A stretch of DNA of 64,000 bases from Pontibacter chinhatensis. Lineage in GTDB: Bacteria; Bacteroidota; Bacteroidia; Cytophagales; Hymenobacteraceae. The DNA lies in contig NZ_FOOT01000002.1 in the NCBI RefSeq assembly GCF_900113285.1, positions 186,001 to 250,000 on the forward strand, written 5' to 3'. Position 1 is the stretch's first letter; each line of letters opens with the position of its first letter. The notes under the pieces are model-generated. The model had not been told where the DNA came from and searched no databases. It saw nothing but the letters and a program-made list of their open reading frames with translations. This document shows, piece by piece, positions 1 to 8,466 of the stretch. A program made the position numbers and the translations under genes.

Positions 1-1692
1 GTGTTTGACGAGAAAGTCCTGCCACAGTTTATCGAGAGCGTGAACGGCTACCTCATCCGACGCGATGTAAGTATAACTAATATGGCATCTGGCGCTTTCT
101 CCACTTTCCATCAGCTCAACGATGCTCCAACAAGTGGCACGGGCATAGCCGAAGTACAGGTGCGCAACGGCAAAGTATACTTTAGCGGTGACTTCAGCGG
201 GTTGCAAGATAAAGTTTCTGGCATTGTCCTTCACCGTGGTCGCCATACCGAGCTGGGCGAAGAGGTGCTGCCTCTGAAGCTAAAATCCAGAAACGGGCGC
301 GAAGGCAGCTTCAACGGAAGTATGGATGTGCCAGCCGGCTTCGAAGAACTGCTGTCAGTTGGTGCCTTCCACATCCGTATTAAAACACATAAAAACCCGG
401 ACGGCGAGCTAAGAGCGCAGCTATACCCGGCTACTAACCAGGCTCCGGCCGCCGTGAAGGTGGGCTCCCACAACGCGCGCAATGTGTACGCGGTGCGTGA
501 TACGGAAGCGCTCTACAGCGTGAAGTGGGAAAAGGCCGTTGACCCCGATGGCGATTTTGTATCCTATACGTACCAGCTGGCTTCCGACACGGCATTCCGA
601 AGTATACGGTTGCACAAGAGCACCGGCCGCGTGGCAAGTATAAAACTGCGCGAGCAAGACTGGTATGCGCTGCTGCAAAACGCGGCGGAAGGCCAGGCTG
701 TCACATTCTACCACCGCATCGTCGCCTCCGATGGCAAGCACGTCACCTATGGAACGGCACAGGCCTTCAGGCTCATGAAGAGCAACGAACCATTGGAGGA
801 TTTTGTGGAGGTTCCTGCTCCGAATTATAAACTGGAGGGCAAAATAGCGGACGGTGCCGGCTATGGCGCCAAATGGGATAAGCAGGGCAAGCTCTGGCTG
901 GCCAGCTATAGCGGCACGCTGCAAATTATAAACGCAGATGGTTCTGATGCGCCTTTCTCACCGCTGGAAAAGGTAACGGTAAACGGGCAGGAGTATAACC
1001 TCAGAAACACCAGCGGAATAAGCGTAGATGCAGACGGCAACATCCTGGTAGCGCGCAACAGACATATATTAAAGATTGATGCTTCTACTGGCACAGGCAT
1101 CGCAGCCTGGGAGGTACCGGCTGGGAGCAGGGCCATCCTCACACCCCGCATCAACGGCAAAGGGGAGATTTACGCCATGTCGCTGTTTGGCGAGGACCCG
1201 AATTACGTGATCAAGCAGAGCGAAAAGGAGCCGCATACCTTTGAACTGGTTCGCACTATTGAATTGCCGGAGCGCATTCTGTCCCGTGAATTCACCATGA
1301 CGTCCGACGGCAAAACGCTATACTTCCCGAATTCTGGGAGTCCTTATATACAAGTATATACCAGTCAGGATGGCGTAAAGTATAAGCATCAGGAGAACAT
1401 CACCAGCATTGCCGCCGGCTGCAACGCCATCGAAATAGGTCCCAACAACACCCTCTGGACAGCGGTACGCGCCAGCGGCGTAGTGCCTGCCACTTTCCAC
1501 TTCCGCGACGAGCAAAACAAGAAAATGTGGACGCTGGAGTTGCCCGAGTTAGACGGCGCCGAAGCCCGCGGCCTGGGTGTATCGCCCGATGGCAAAACGC
1601 TAATCTTCTGCAGCTGGGACAAGGGCGGCGGTTTTTACAAGTATGTGCTGGAAGAGGAAGACCATGAGGAGTCCCGGGCGTCTGGGAAATAG
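1..1692 (+). CDS. Secreted CHRD-domain and beta-propeller protein, 3' part
   Basis: The frame is open from the first base, so this is probably the C-terminal part of a larger protein and the GTG at base 1 need not be its start. Residues about 33-145 look like a CHRD domain (glycine-rich beta strands ending in GELRAQLYP). Residues about 150-265 look like a fibronectin-III/cadherin-type beta sandwich (VDPDGDFVSYTYQL). Residues about 275-550 hold repeated DGKTLYF and DADGNILVA strands typical of an NHL/SMP-30 type beta-propeller. This architecture is usual for exported or cell-surface proteins; the signal peptide would lie outside the window. I see no type IX sorting domain at the C terminus. 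It carries seven copies of the AAGTATA motif, so by composition it is native. Binding partner and substrate are unknown. Confidence 0.8.
   Translation: MFDEKVLPQFIESVNGYLIRRDVSITNMASGAFSTFHQLNDAPTSGTGIAEVQVRNGKVYFSGDFSGLQDKVSGIVLHRGRHTELGEEVLPLKLKSRNGREGSFNGSMDVPAGFEELLSVGAFHIRIKTHKNPDGELRAQLYPATNQAPAAVKVGSHNARNVYAVRDTEALYSVKWEKAVDPDGDFVSYTYQLASDTAFRSIRLHKSTGRVASIKLREQDWYALLQNAAEGQAVTFYHRIVASDGKHVTYGTAQAFRLMKSNEPLEDFVEVPAPNYKLEGKIADGAGYGAKWDKQGKLWLASYSGTLQIINADGSDAPFSPLEKVTVNGQEYNLRNTSGISVDADGNILVARNRHILKIDASTGTGIAAWEVPAGSRAILTPRINGKGEIYAMSLFGEDPNYVIKQSEKEPHTFELVRTIELPERILSREFTMTSDGKTLYFPNSGSPYIQVYTSQDGVKYKHQENITSIAAGCNAIEIGPNNTLWTAVRASGVVPATFHFRDEQNKKMWTLELPELDGAEARGLGVSPDGKTLIFCSWDKGGGFYKYVLEEEDHEESRASGK
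172..183. repeat. AAGTATACTT palindrome, exemplar of the iterated motif
   Basis: The 12-mer AAAGTATACTTT is a perfect palindrome inside the coding sequence of the propeller protein. It shows the full form of the AAGTATA/TATACTT heptamer that recurs across the window. Other copies nearby are at 69-75, 600-606, 636-642, 1319-1325, 1352-1358, 1378-1384 and 1765-1771. Function is unknown. Confidence 0.6.
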
Positions 1693-2238
1693 CCAGCTGT
1701 CCCGGACGCCTGAAAGTGCCTGTTCCATAAACTGAGAAAAGCGGCGCTCGTTTAGCGTACTGCCAAGTATACAACCCAAGTTGCAACATACAGGAAATGT
1801 CAACGAAAGCTATAGCACCTGGGGCTTTAGCCAATGGATGACTTTAGCTTTGTTTTGAACCACTCGACATAGTGAAAAAGAAAAACGATATACTGTTGGC
1901 CCTCTTACAACTTTCATCGTGCATGTGTAGGAGGGTAAACCGAAATGCTGGAAAACATCATCCACCTGGAGTATACAAGATAGGTTACAAGCAGCTATAG
2001 CATGACGCAAGGTGCTGGCAGGGGATGTTGGTGTACTTCTGCTGGAGAAAGCCGGTGCGTTGGGATTGAAAGTGGAGCAAATGGAAGTGATGTCTGACCA
2101 GGCTTACCTGCTGGCTAAGGCCTCAGCAGCCGAGACTCTCATCCCGTGATGATGCAGCTATGTTCAGCGAGAATGTACCTTATGTTCAGAGGTATTGTAA
2201 CAAAGGTTCTCCCTTCCTGCGCCTGACGCCTGCTATCT
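1693..2238. other. Gene-free stretch before the TnpB fossil
   Basis: I see no intact gene here. It holds one AAGTATA copy (1765-1771), a possible decayed reading frame (2007-2150, listed separately) and a TATCTTTG box (2234-2241) resembling a Bacteroidetes -7 element just before the TnpB remnant. No good terminator hairpin was found after the propeller gene. Confidence 0.5.
2007..2150 (+). pseudogene. Possible C-terminal remnant of an unknown gene
   Basis: A 47-codon stretch without a start codon reads as a plausible protein end, including LLLEKAGALGLKVEQMEVMS and ending AETLIP before TGA. It has the acidic/amphipathic look of real coding sequence, but it is preceded by a stop (TGA at 2004) and has no recognisable family. 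It lies directly upstream of the TnpB fossil, so it may be a gene broken by that element. It could equally be chance. Confidence 0.2.
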
Positions 2239-2262
2239 TTGCTCGACAGGACAGAAGAAGCA

Positions 2263-2950
2263 GTGAATCCCCTTAGGATATACCGTTTCAAGCTCAAGCC
2301 GACAAAGTCGCAGGCGCAAGCAACCGCCCAGTGGCTTGGTTCCTGCAGGTATGTCTATAACCCGTGCCTGGATTACAAGAAACAACTGTACACGCTCCAT
2401 AAGCTATCCATCAGCAAGAACCAGATGCATAGAGAACGCTCTGCTATTGCAAAGGAAGCGGGGAGGATTGGGTGCATGCACTCTTTATACCTTGCAGAAG
2501 GTGACCCACAGGCTCTTCAGACCCTACGTTGGCTTCTTCCAGTAGGGCAAGGGCTTGCCCAGTTTCGCCAAACGCAGCCTTTACCGCTCGTTCTCCTACA
2601 AACAGGGTGTAAAGCTGCACGAGAATATCTCCAGGATGCAGCTGCCCAGAATCGGAAAGTCACCTACCGTAAGTTGCGGACAGCACAAGGTGCAATGAAG
2701 CCCCCAGCGTGGTCAAGCATGTAGATGGCTGCCAGATGGTCCTGTGCTGTGAGGTGGAGATAGCCCCACTGCCAATAACAAGCAAGGCGGCAGGTCTGGA
2801 TGTTGGGTATCACCTTCTTCGTAATCATGTCCGATGGACAGGTGGTGGTTAATCCAAACACCTGTACAGATACCAGTAACAGCTCAATAGTGCCAAAACA
2901 CGGCTCCTGCGCCGCACCGACGACCACAGTTTTCTAGGTTCAGGCTCGCA
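2263..2950 (+). pseudogene. tnpB: Degraded TnpB (IS200/IS605-family OrfB)
   Basis: The first part translates as a TnpB N terminus: LRIYRFKLKPTKSQAQATAQ then GSCRYVYN, matching the helix-turn-helix/OrfB start. The protein then shifts frame: the next homologous pieces are TLQKVTHRLF and SFSYKQGVKLHENISRMQLP in a second frame. A piece resembling VVKHVDGCQMVLCCEVEIAP leads to GLDVG, the first RuvC motif with its catalytic aspartate. After about 2830 only scraps remain. The later RuvC motifs and the zinc finger are missing, so no active nuclease can be made. No TnpA gene is present, and the element's right end appears lost next to the mobilization genes. A TATCTTTG box at 2234-2241 may have driven it. 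Frame changes were read by eye, so exact breakpoints are uncertain. Confidence 0.75.
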
Positions 2951-3011
2951 TGCCTTCCCTGGGCCACAAGTGAGACGAACATACTTTTCTTCACTATAAC
3001 CCTTTTAGATA

Positions 3012-3389
3012 ATGGAAAAAGAAGTACTCCAAAAGAAGGGCAAGCCCTGGAAGAAAGCCTCACGTGTTCACAGCAGGCTGGCCAAAACCTGCCTGACCGA
3101 AACCGAAAAACTGCTGCTGCAGGCAAAAGCCAGGGCAGCGGGCATGTCTGAGTCGGAATGGCTCCGTGCTGCCATCCGCCAGCGCGTGGTGGTAGCAAGG
3201 CTCACCCCTGGGGAGGCCAACTTCGTGCGACACCTGACCAGCCTCCACCAGCATGTGTACCGGATCCGGGAGTTTCTGCGCCACCAGGGAATCTCCGTAC
3301 TGGAAGAGGCATGCCAAGGGGCTGAAAAACACATCAATCATTTGCTTTTATACTTGGACTGTGATGATCGGCAAAGTACACATGAGTAA
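3012..3389 (+). CDS. mobC: MobC-like plasmid mobilization relaxosome protein
   Basis: A 125-residue basic protein. Residues about 28-58 (LTETEKLLLQAKARAAGMSE, then SEWLRAAIRQR) form the ribbon-helix-helix-like segment typical of MobC/relaxosome accessory proteins that bind oriT and help the relaxase nick. The C-terminal half is helical and has a conserved-looking NHLLLYL segment. It overlaps the relaxase start at 3364 by 26 bases, the usual mobC-mobB arrangement in Bacteroidetes mobilizable elements. An oriT would be expected in or near 2950-3011, but I cannot identify it. The gene is intact, unlike its upstream neighbour. Known family role: DNA transfer; whether it still works here is inference. 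Confidence 0.8.
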   Translation: MEKEVLQKKGKPWKKASRVHSRLAKTCLTETEKLLLQAKARAAGMSESEWLRAAIRQRVVVARLTPGEANFVRHLTSLHQHVYRIREFLRHQGISVLEEACQGAEKHINHLLLYLDCDDRQSTHE

Positions 3390-4344
3390 GAGCATCGCGG
3401 ACTCGGTGGCCTATGTGGCCCAAAAGCCCGCGGCACGGATACTGGCGGCAGACGGTATCAGAACCGACAGCGTGCCCCACATGATCCGGGACTTTGGCCT
3501 GGTTAGCAAGCTTAACCCAGGGCTGGAAAACAAGGTAGGACACATTTCCCTGAGTTGGAGCCGGCAGGATAGGGATAAGCTAAGCCGGGAAGTGATGGTG
3601 GCCCGTGCCAGGGAATACATGGACAAGATGGGCATCCGAAACACACAGTACCTGATCGCAGAGCACCGGGATACGCCACACCCGCATGTGCATATAGTTT
3701 ACAACGCTGTCAGTTATGGAGGCCGGCGCATCGAGGTTGACTTTCAGTACCAGCGCAACATGAGGGTAATTAGCCAGATGATAGACCGCCACGGCTACCA
3801 CCTCAACACAGGGAAGCAGGCGGTAAGCCGGGAACGCCTGAACCCCAGGGAATCAGCGCGATTTGCCCTGTACGATATCATCCGATTGGTGCTGGAGCAG
3901 GCAAAAAGCTGGGAGGAACTCCAAGCACGGCTACAGCGGCAGGGAGTCTCCGCGCGCTTTAAGCACGAGGGCGGTACGGGACAGGTGCTGGGCGTAAGCT
4001 TCAGGCATGGTGCCTATAATTTTAAGGGATCCACGCTGGACCCTGGCCTGAGCTATGGCCGGATCACACGGCAACTCGAACAGAACCTGCGTTCGCGCCT
4101 GCAAAGGTTGGAGAAACGCGCGGCGGGGAAGCGGCTTTCCTCTCACAACCGGCCCTTTTCCCTTTTAAGCGTGACCCGGGCAGGCAAGCTGCAGCCGGAT
4201 GGACTCTTGCTAGACAAAAGAGCGGTGCTCCGGGCGTACCGCCAGCCCCTACAGCAGCCCCAAGCCCGCCGGAGCCCGGCTGAAAGAGCGAAAGACCTTC
4301 ATCCCACCACCCAACAGGCATACCGTAGAAACTCATGGAAATAG
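3364..4344 (+). CDS. mobB: Relaxase/mobilization nuclease (MobB/MobP-like)
   Basis: HUH-type relaxase of the PF03432 kind, which nicks one strand at oriT and stays bound to it for conjugal transfer. From ATG 3364 the protein has 326 residues. Tyr17 in SVAYV is the likely nucleophile, and HPHVHIVYN at residues 106-114 is the metal-binding HxH motif. NPGLENKVGHISLSW and YMDKMGIRNTQYLIAEHRD match the Bacteroidetes relaxase core. The frame stays open upstream to 3253, but that extension lies inside mobC in another frame and is not relaxase-like, so I chose ATG 3364. The last four codons overlap the next gene by 10 bases. No integrase, replication gene or coupling protein is present, so any transfer would need helper functions in trans. 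Confidence 0.85.
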   Translation: MIGKVHMSKSIADSVAYVAQKPAARILAADGIRTDSVPHMIRDFGLVSKLNPGLENKVGHISLSWSRQDRDKLSREVMVARAREYMDKMGIRNTQYLIAEHRDTPHPHVHIVYNAVSYGGRRIEVDFQYQRNMRVISQMIDRHGYHLNTGKQAVSRERLNPRESARFALYDIIRLVLEQAKSWEELQARLQRQGVSARFKHEGGTGQVLGVSFRHGAYNFKGSTLDPGLSYGRITRQLEQNLRSRLQRLEKRAAGKRLSSHNRPFSLLSVTRAGKLQPDGLLLDKRAVLRAYRQPLQQPQARRSPAERAKDLHPTTQQAYRRNSWK

Positions 4345-4931
4345 TAGAGCTTTCCGACCGGCTCAATGACGCCGAAGCCCTGATCGCCCTGCAGGCCCGC
4401 CAGCTAAAGGAACTGGAGGCAACGCAGGCCAAGGCCACGCTGCCGGACTACAGCCCGCAATTTGAAGAGCTCAGGCAGCTGCTAAGCAAACAGCCGGTCT
4501 CCAACACCCCTGCAGGCCTGGCCGGGCAGCTGGAGGCTATCCGGGCCACGGTCTCGGCCATACCCCGGGTGCTTCCCGTGGAACACCACCACCATGTGGA
4601 AGACAGTGCCAGGTGGTTCGCGCTGGGGGGATTGCTGCTGGTGCTCATCACAGCCGTTTCGGCCGGAGGTTGCCTGAGCCTTTATAGGGAAAACACAAAG
4701 TTCTCAGAGCATGATGTGAAGTATCGCCTTATCCGGCTCTATCACCCGCAGGTCAGCCTTTGGGCTGATACGGTCTACCACCGCGGCCCTGAAGAAGTAG
4801 CGCTGCACGTCGGACGCCTGGAGGAAAAACAGCTGCTCCTCCGGCGGGCAGAGGAGCTTGCCAGGCAAAAGCAGGAGGAAGCCGCCGAAGCCGCCCGGAA
4901 GGTGGAAAGGCTAAAAGAAAAGGTGAAATAG
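4335..4931 (+). CDS. Single-pass membrane protein of the mobilization operon
   Basis: A 198-residue protein of unrecognised family. Residues 5-35 look like a short coiled coil, and a histidine run sits at 84-87. One transmembrane helix spans about 94-117. The C terminus from about 160 to the end is strongly charged and predicted helical (EELARQKQEEAAEAARKVER). It overlaps the relaxase by 10 bases, so the two are translated together. Similar membrane proteins often follow relaxases in Bacteroidetes mobilizable elements, so a role in anchoring the relaxosome or meeting the coupling protein is plausible but unproven. It is the last intact gene of the mobile block; the remnant at 4978-5184 follows. 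Confidence 0.65.
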   Translation: MEIVELSDRLNDAEALIALQARQLKELEATQAKATLPDYSPQFEELRQLLSKQPVSNTPAGLAGQLEAIRATVSAIPRVLPVEHHHHVEDSARWFALGGLLLVLITAVSAGGCLSLYRENTKFSEHDVKYRLIRLYHPQVSLWADTVYHRGPEEVALHVGRLEEKQLLLRRAEELARQKQEEAAEAARKVERLKEKVK

Positions 4932-4977
4932 CTTACGCCTGATTGCTTGTAGTATACAAAGAACTATCTTTTTTATT

Positions 4978-5184
4978 GTCAATGATGACCACAATTTATT
5001 CTATGACAGCATTCGCTTCAGTCAATCAATCAAAGAAATGCCCTTGAAACTAAGCGACCGTTACCCAAAGCTGAAGGATGAGGCATTTGTGCGTTAGATG
5101 GTGGTAAAGTCGGTGCAGGGCTCTATGATACTGGAGAAGCTATACTCAGAGGTGAAGGATGAGCGGCAGCTTACGAAGGCTTAA
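4978..5184 (+). pseudogene. Possible decayed gene remnant after the mob block
   Basis: In one frame the sequence reads VNDDHNLFYDSIRFSQSIKE, then MPLKLSDRYPKLKDEAFVR, then an in-frame TAG and MVVKSVQGSMILEKLYSEVK to a TAA. The composition on both sides of the TAG looks like one protein interrupted by a stop, but no start or family is recognised. It may be an old gene fragment left by insertion of the mobile block. The rest of 4932-5231 holds nothing else I can support. Confidence 0.3.
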
Positions 5185-5231
5185 GCTACGGCCTCAAAGA
5201 TATGAGTGTCAATAACCTCCCCTAGACATTC

Positions 5232-6647
5232 CTATCTTTCCAATCTTAATTGAAAGGTAAGTGATTCATTCTCGACGCTCGTAAACAGGGCCTTGCTTTG
5301 TTCCAGCAATACGCCGTTAACGCCTACATCGTAGATCTCCTTATTCTCAAAAGGCAGGAAGTTCGTCAGCAGCCACTGCCCGGAGGCCTTGTCATAAACC
5401 TGCAGGCTAAGGGGGTGATCCTGCTTCAGACCATAGCTCACCCGCCCATACAGGAGGACAAGCCCGCTCCCCAGGTCTACCGCCTCGGTAGCATGGTAGC
5501 TGAGCAAGGAATTGGGTTGTTTTAGAGAACGCAGGTTGCCGGCATCATAGAGTTCTATCTGCGTGTCTGTTCCCCAATAGCTTCCTGCAGCCACCAGGAT
5601 CTTATCCTCGGCTACTTTGAAGGCCGTGAAGTCCTTTCTCTTGGACTGCAGGGGACTTACCTCTTTCCAGGTGCCCGTGCTAAAGCTGTACAACTCACAG
5701 GACGCCGTAGGGTGGCCTTCCACATCCCTTGTCACACCTCCTATGACCAGGATATCACCGTTTGTGAGCTGGAAGGTCCTGTGTCCGGCCCTGGCTGTGT
5801 TCAAGGGCGCTATTTCTTTCCATATATCTTCATTCGGGTCATATAGTTCGCACTTATCTGAAAAGACAGCATTGCTCCTATATCCTCCCACTACCAGTAC
5901 CCTGCCATCCTCCAGGGCCGTCATGGTGTGGCTCGTGTGCGGGTGCTTCATAGAGGCCCCTGGGGAGAAAGTGCCCGTCACAGGGTCATACAGTTCGGTG
6001 CTCTCAAAATGCTTGTCCCGGGCAGTGCCTCCGGTAACGAGTATCTTCCCGCTTTGAAGCAACAGGGCCCTGTGCCCCCTTCTCCCCTGTGCCAGTGCCG
6101 GGCCTGTCAGCCACTCACCGGTGGCCGGTATGAACTTCTCGGTGTAGATGGTGGACGGGTACTTTTCTCCTCCCACCATCACTACCTCCCCGTCCTGGGT
6201 TCTGCACAGCTGACTTTCATACCTGGCATTGCTGTAGTTGCCCTGTTTGGTTATTTCACCTATTACAAGCGATGGGATGTTGGTGTATTCAGACGTATCA
6301 TCTTCGGAGAAACTTCTGATCCTGTACTGGATTACGCGGTACTTCTCTAGGTTATGATCCGTGAAACTATAAGAACTGACATAAGGGCTCACATCGGCGC
6401 CATCCAGGCGGAATATGACCTCGAAATCAGCACCGCCGACCTTTCTTTCAAGTTCAAAGGCTGTGGTGATGGTAGCCGTGGCCGACCATACGAGCTGGAC
6501 CTGATCATTGTGAATCTTCATCTTACTGATCCAGTCTACGCTGGGCTGGTGGACCTGCAGTTTTTCAGCTTCGACCTCTTCTCCTTTCTCGCAGGCGAAA
6601 AGCGAAAAAGCGGCCATCAGGAAAAGTAGGGGTGTGTTTGTTTTCAT
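5232..6647 (-). CDS. Kelch-repeat lipoprotein
   Basis: A 471-residue lipoprotein. The signal peptide ends in the lipobox SLFAC with the lipidated cysteine at residue 19. Residues about 35-130 form a fibronectin-III-like domain (VQLVWSATA...YRIRSF). From about 140 onward there are at least six Kelch-type blades, each with a hydrophobic strand and paired glycines, such as GKILVTGGT, GRVLVVGGY and GDILVIGGV followed by ELYDP/CELY...WKE. Such propellers usually bind protein or sugar partners at the cell surface. It stands alone, transcribed away from the small gene that begins at 6653. Composition is near 50% GC, without the AAGTATA motif. Specific function unknown. Confidence 0.8.
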   Translation of the reverse strand: MKTNTPLLFLMAAFSLFACEKGEEVEAEKLQVHQPSVDWISKMKIHNDQVQLVWSATATITTAFELERKVGGADFEVIFRLDGADVSPYVSSYSFTDHNLEKYRVIQYRIRSFSEDDTSEYTNIPSLVIGEITKQGNYSNARYESQLCRTQDGEVVMVGGEKYPSTIYTEKFIPATGEWLTGPALAQGRRGHRALLLQSGKILVTGGTARDKHFESTELYDPVTGTFSPGASMKHPHTSHTMTALEDGRVLVVGGYRSNAVFSDKCELYDPNEDIWKEIAPLNTARAGHRTFQLTNGDILVIGGVTRDVEGHPTASCELYSFSTGTWKEVSPLQSKRKDFTAFKVAEDKILVAAGSYWGTDTQIELYDAGNLRSLKQPNSLLSYHATEAVDLGSGLVLLYGRVSYGLKQDHPLSLQVYDKASGQWLLTNFLPFENKEIYDVGVNGVLLEQSKALFTSVENESLTFQLRLER

Positions 6648-6652
6648 ATTCT

Positions 6653-6868
6653 ATGTTTGAGAACAACAAAGAAAGTATGCAAATGAAGAGAACAAAGGCT
6701 AACCCCTGGGGTTCAGAGCCAGAGAACGGCACACCCAAGCAAATGGATCAGAAGTTCAACCACGAAAAGAATGAGATTATCCTCGATATTGAGTTCATGA
6801 AACAGGAGGTGGAAACCCTGCAGGATCCGCAGCAGATAAGACAGATGCTAAAGCAGCTTTCATATTAA
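6653..6868 (+). CDS. Small hypothetical protein
   Basis: From ATG 6653 this gives a 71-residue hydrophilic protein (MFENNKESMQMKRTKANPWG at the start, helical and acidic at the end, with EIILDIEFMKQEVETLQDPQ). In-frame ATGs at 6677 and 6683 are alternative starts. The frame also extends upstream to 6632, but that would overlap the divergent lipoprotein start. No family is recognised. The even spread of charged residues and the helical tail suggest a real gene, but evidence is modest. Confidence 0.45.
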   Translation: MFENNKESMQMKRTKANPWGSEPENGTPKQMDQKFNHEKNEIILDIEFMKQEVETLQDPQQIRQMLKQLSY

Positions 6869-7205
6869 GAGAGCCGTGACTGACCTTCGGGAGGAGACCG
6901 CTGATCGACTGTGCCATGGAGGGCAGGTAATGCTGTTAAGGCAGGGAGTTTAAAAGACCATCTGCTTGTGAAGAGAGGAGCTGGGTGCGTGCTTGCAGGC
7001 TCCCAATTACTCGGTAAGGATCACGGCGTTTTACCGCTTTAGGAATGGAGTTACGTTTTACAGGTGCAACAGGCCTGCAGCTGGACAACAGTTCTACAGC
7101 CTCTGTGAGGCATGACATTTATGGCGCCCATGTGCTGGGCACACACCTAGTGTGGCTCTAGACAACCAGATCAGGTGGAGGCTCTGAAGGGAAACCGCAG
7201 AAAGT
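6869..7205. other. Gene-free stretch
   Basis: No open frame here looks convincingly coding. Short pieces in different frames read like fragments of protein (EWSYVLQVQQACSW, for example), so it may contain an old gene remnant, but I cannot name it. No clear hairpin terminator or promoter was seen. Confidence 0.4.
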
Positions 7206-7604
7206 CTATCTTTCAGGTGTTTGACCCTTCAGCATTCTTTCCAGCAATTCGTTCTTTTCCCGCTCGGCTTTTAGCAGCGCATCGTACAACTCCACGATTT
7301 TTTCGATAGGATTGAAGGTGTAATTGTTAAAGTTCCCAGAAGCGTTATCATGCAAAGTCTGCACATTAAACATTGCTCCCTCTTCCGGGAAGTTTTCAAT
7401 TGCTTCGGGTGTCACGCCAAGAGCTTTGGCGATCTTCTCCAGCGTGGCTTTATCCATATCTTCTTCCTGTTCAATTCTGGAAATATTCTGCTGGGTAGTT
7501 CCCAGTTCACTGGCTAGAGAAGCCTGCTTCACTCCCAAAGCGGTTCTCATTCTTCTTACGTGGTCGCCCAGGTGTACGGGCCTTTTTCTAACTGCTGTTT
7601 CCAT
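7206..7604 (-). CDS. XRE-family helix-turn-helix regulator
   Basis: A 132-residue DNA-binding protein. Residues 12-66 are a Cro/C1-type helix-turn-helix: MRTALGVKQASLASELGTTQ QNISRIEQ marks the two helices, followed by LEKIAKALGVTPEAI. The C-terminal part (about 95-125) is an amphipathic helix that could serve for dimerisation (EKIVELYDALLKAEREKNEL). Single-gene XRE regulators of this size are common in Bacteroidetes; the target is unknown. It is followed downstream by the gene-poor 6869-7205 stretch and preceded by the macro-domain gene on the same strand, 192 bases away, so they are probably separate units. Confidence 0.8.
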   Translation of the reverse strand: METAVRKRPVHLGDHVRRMRTALGVKQASLASELGTTQQNISRIEQEEDMDKATLEKIAKALGVTPEAIENFPEEGAMFNVQTLHDNASGNFNNYTFNPIEKIVELYDALLKAEREKNELLERMLKGQTPER

Positions 7605-7796
7605 AGAAGTAATATACTAAAATAATCCTATTTAAGCAAGAAAACTTTCCTTGTATTTAACAATTGTAGAGCTTGTAAAATACAATTGAATTAGTGCTCC
7701 CGCTACCATAGGCAAGCAAAATATCGGCTAAAGATATAGCCTCTTCTTCATATAGCAAAACAACAGTCAATGGCTGCTTCTGCATGCACTGGTAGT

Positions 7797-8324
7797 TCAT
7801 CTGCCAAGCAACTGCTGGTAGAGCCGGTAGCTCTCCTCATCAAAGCACACAAAAACCACCTGTTTTACGCTAGTCTCGTGCTCCTGCAAGTATAATTTCA
7901 CAGTCTCCACCGCCACCATTGCGGCCTTATCCTTTGGATAGCCGTACACGCCCGTGCTGATGTTGGGGAAAGCAATGCTTTCCACATTATGTTCCTTAGC
8001 CAGTTTCAGGCAATTGCGGTAACAACTGGCCAGCAACTCAGGCTCCCCTTTCTGCCCTCCTTGCCAGACGGGTCCTACTGTATGGATCACATATTTTGCC
8101 GGTAGCCGGCCAGCCGTTGTGATCACGGCCTCACCAGTGGGGCAGCCTCCCTGACGGGCGCGTATCTGCCGGCACTCCTCCAGGATATCCGGGCCACCAG
8201 CACGATGGATGGCCCCATCCACGCCGCCCCCACCCAGGAGACTGTTGTTTGCTGCGTTCACAATGGCATCGACTGCTAATTTGGTAATGTCGCCTTTCTG
8301 TACCTCAATCACCGTTTTTCCCAT
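7797..8324 (-). CDS. Macro-domain ADP-ribosyl hydrolase (YmdB-like)
   Basis: A 175-residue single macro domain. [20 protein letters not shown] at residues 22-41 contains the Asn and Asp that position ADP-ribose in O-acetyl-ADP-ribose deacetylases of the MacroD/YmdB type. The STGVYGYP loop at about 123-130 is the phosphate-binding loop. Known family reaction: hydrolysis of O-acetyl-ADP-ribose or removal of mono-ADP-ribose from proteins. No ADP-ribosyltransferase or sirtuin gene is adjacent, so it is best read as a housekeeping or stress enzyme. It is divergent from the mrp-like gene, and the 142-base gap holds the mrp promoter. Confidence 0.9.
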   Translation of the reverse strand: MGKTVIEVQKGDITKLAVDAIVNAANNSLLGGGGVDGAIHRAGGPDILEECRQIRARQGGCPTGEAVITTAGRLPAKYVIHTVGPVWQGGQKGEPELLASCYRNCLKLAKEHNVESIAFPNISTGVYGYPKDKAAMVAVETVKLYLQEHETSVKQVVFVCFDEESYRLYQQLLGR

Positions 8325-8438
8325 ATTTCATACATTTGTTCAGGTATAACCTCATGCTTTATCCTAACTCTAAAACTATTACTCCTCTATGCTTGTTGCA
8401 AGTATACAGTTTGCCTTTTAAGGAGGAGGATTTGTTCG

Positions 8439-8446
8439 TATCTTTG
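8439..8446 (+). promoter_or_regulatory. Putative Bacteroidetes -7 box for the mrp-like gene
   Basis: TATCTTTG fits the TAnnTTTG consensus known for the Bacteroidetes primary sigma factor. It lies 20 bases before the ATG at 8467, so the transcript would have a very short leader. A TTTG at 8410-8413 could be the upstream element, although 25 bases is a little long for the usual spacing. Confidence 0.5.
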
Positions 8447-8466
8447 CAAGGCATACAATCAAAATT

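Noticed and set aside
6936..7118. 60-codon minus-strand frame
   Set aside because: No family, no clear start context and no supporting promoter or conservation evidence.
7206..8324. XRE regulator and macro-domain gene as a DarTG-like toxin-antitoxin system
   Set aside because: No DarT-type ADP-ribosyltransferase is present, and the macro domain is of the stand-alone YmdB type; the genes are 192 bases apart.
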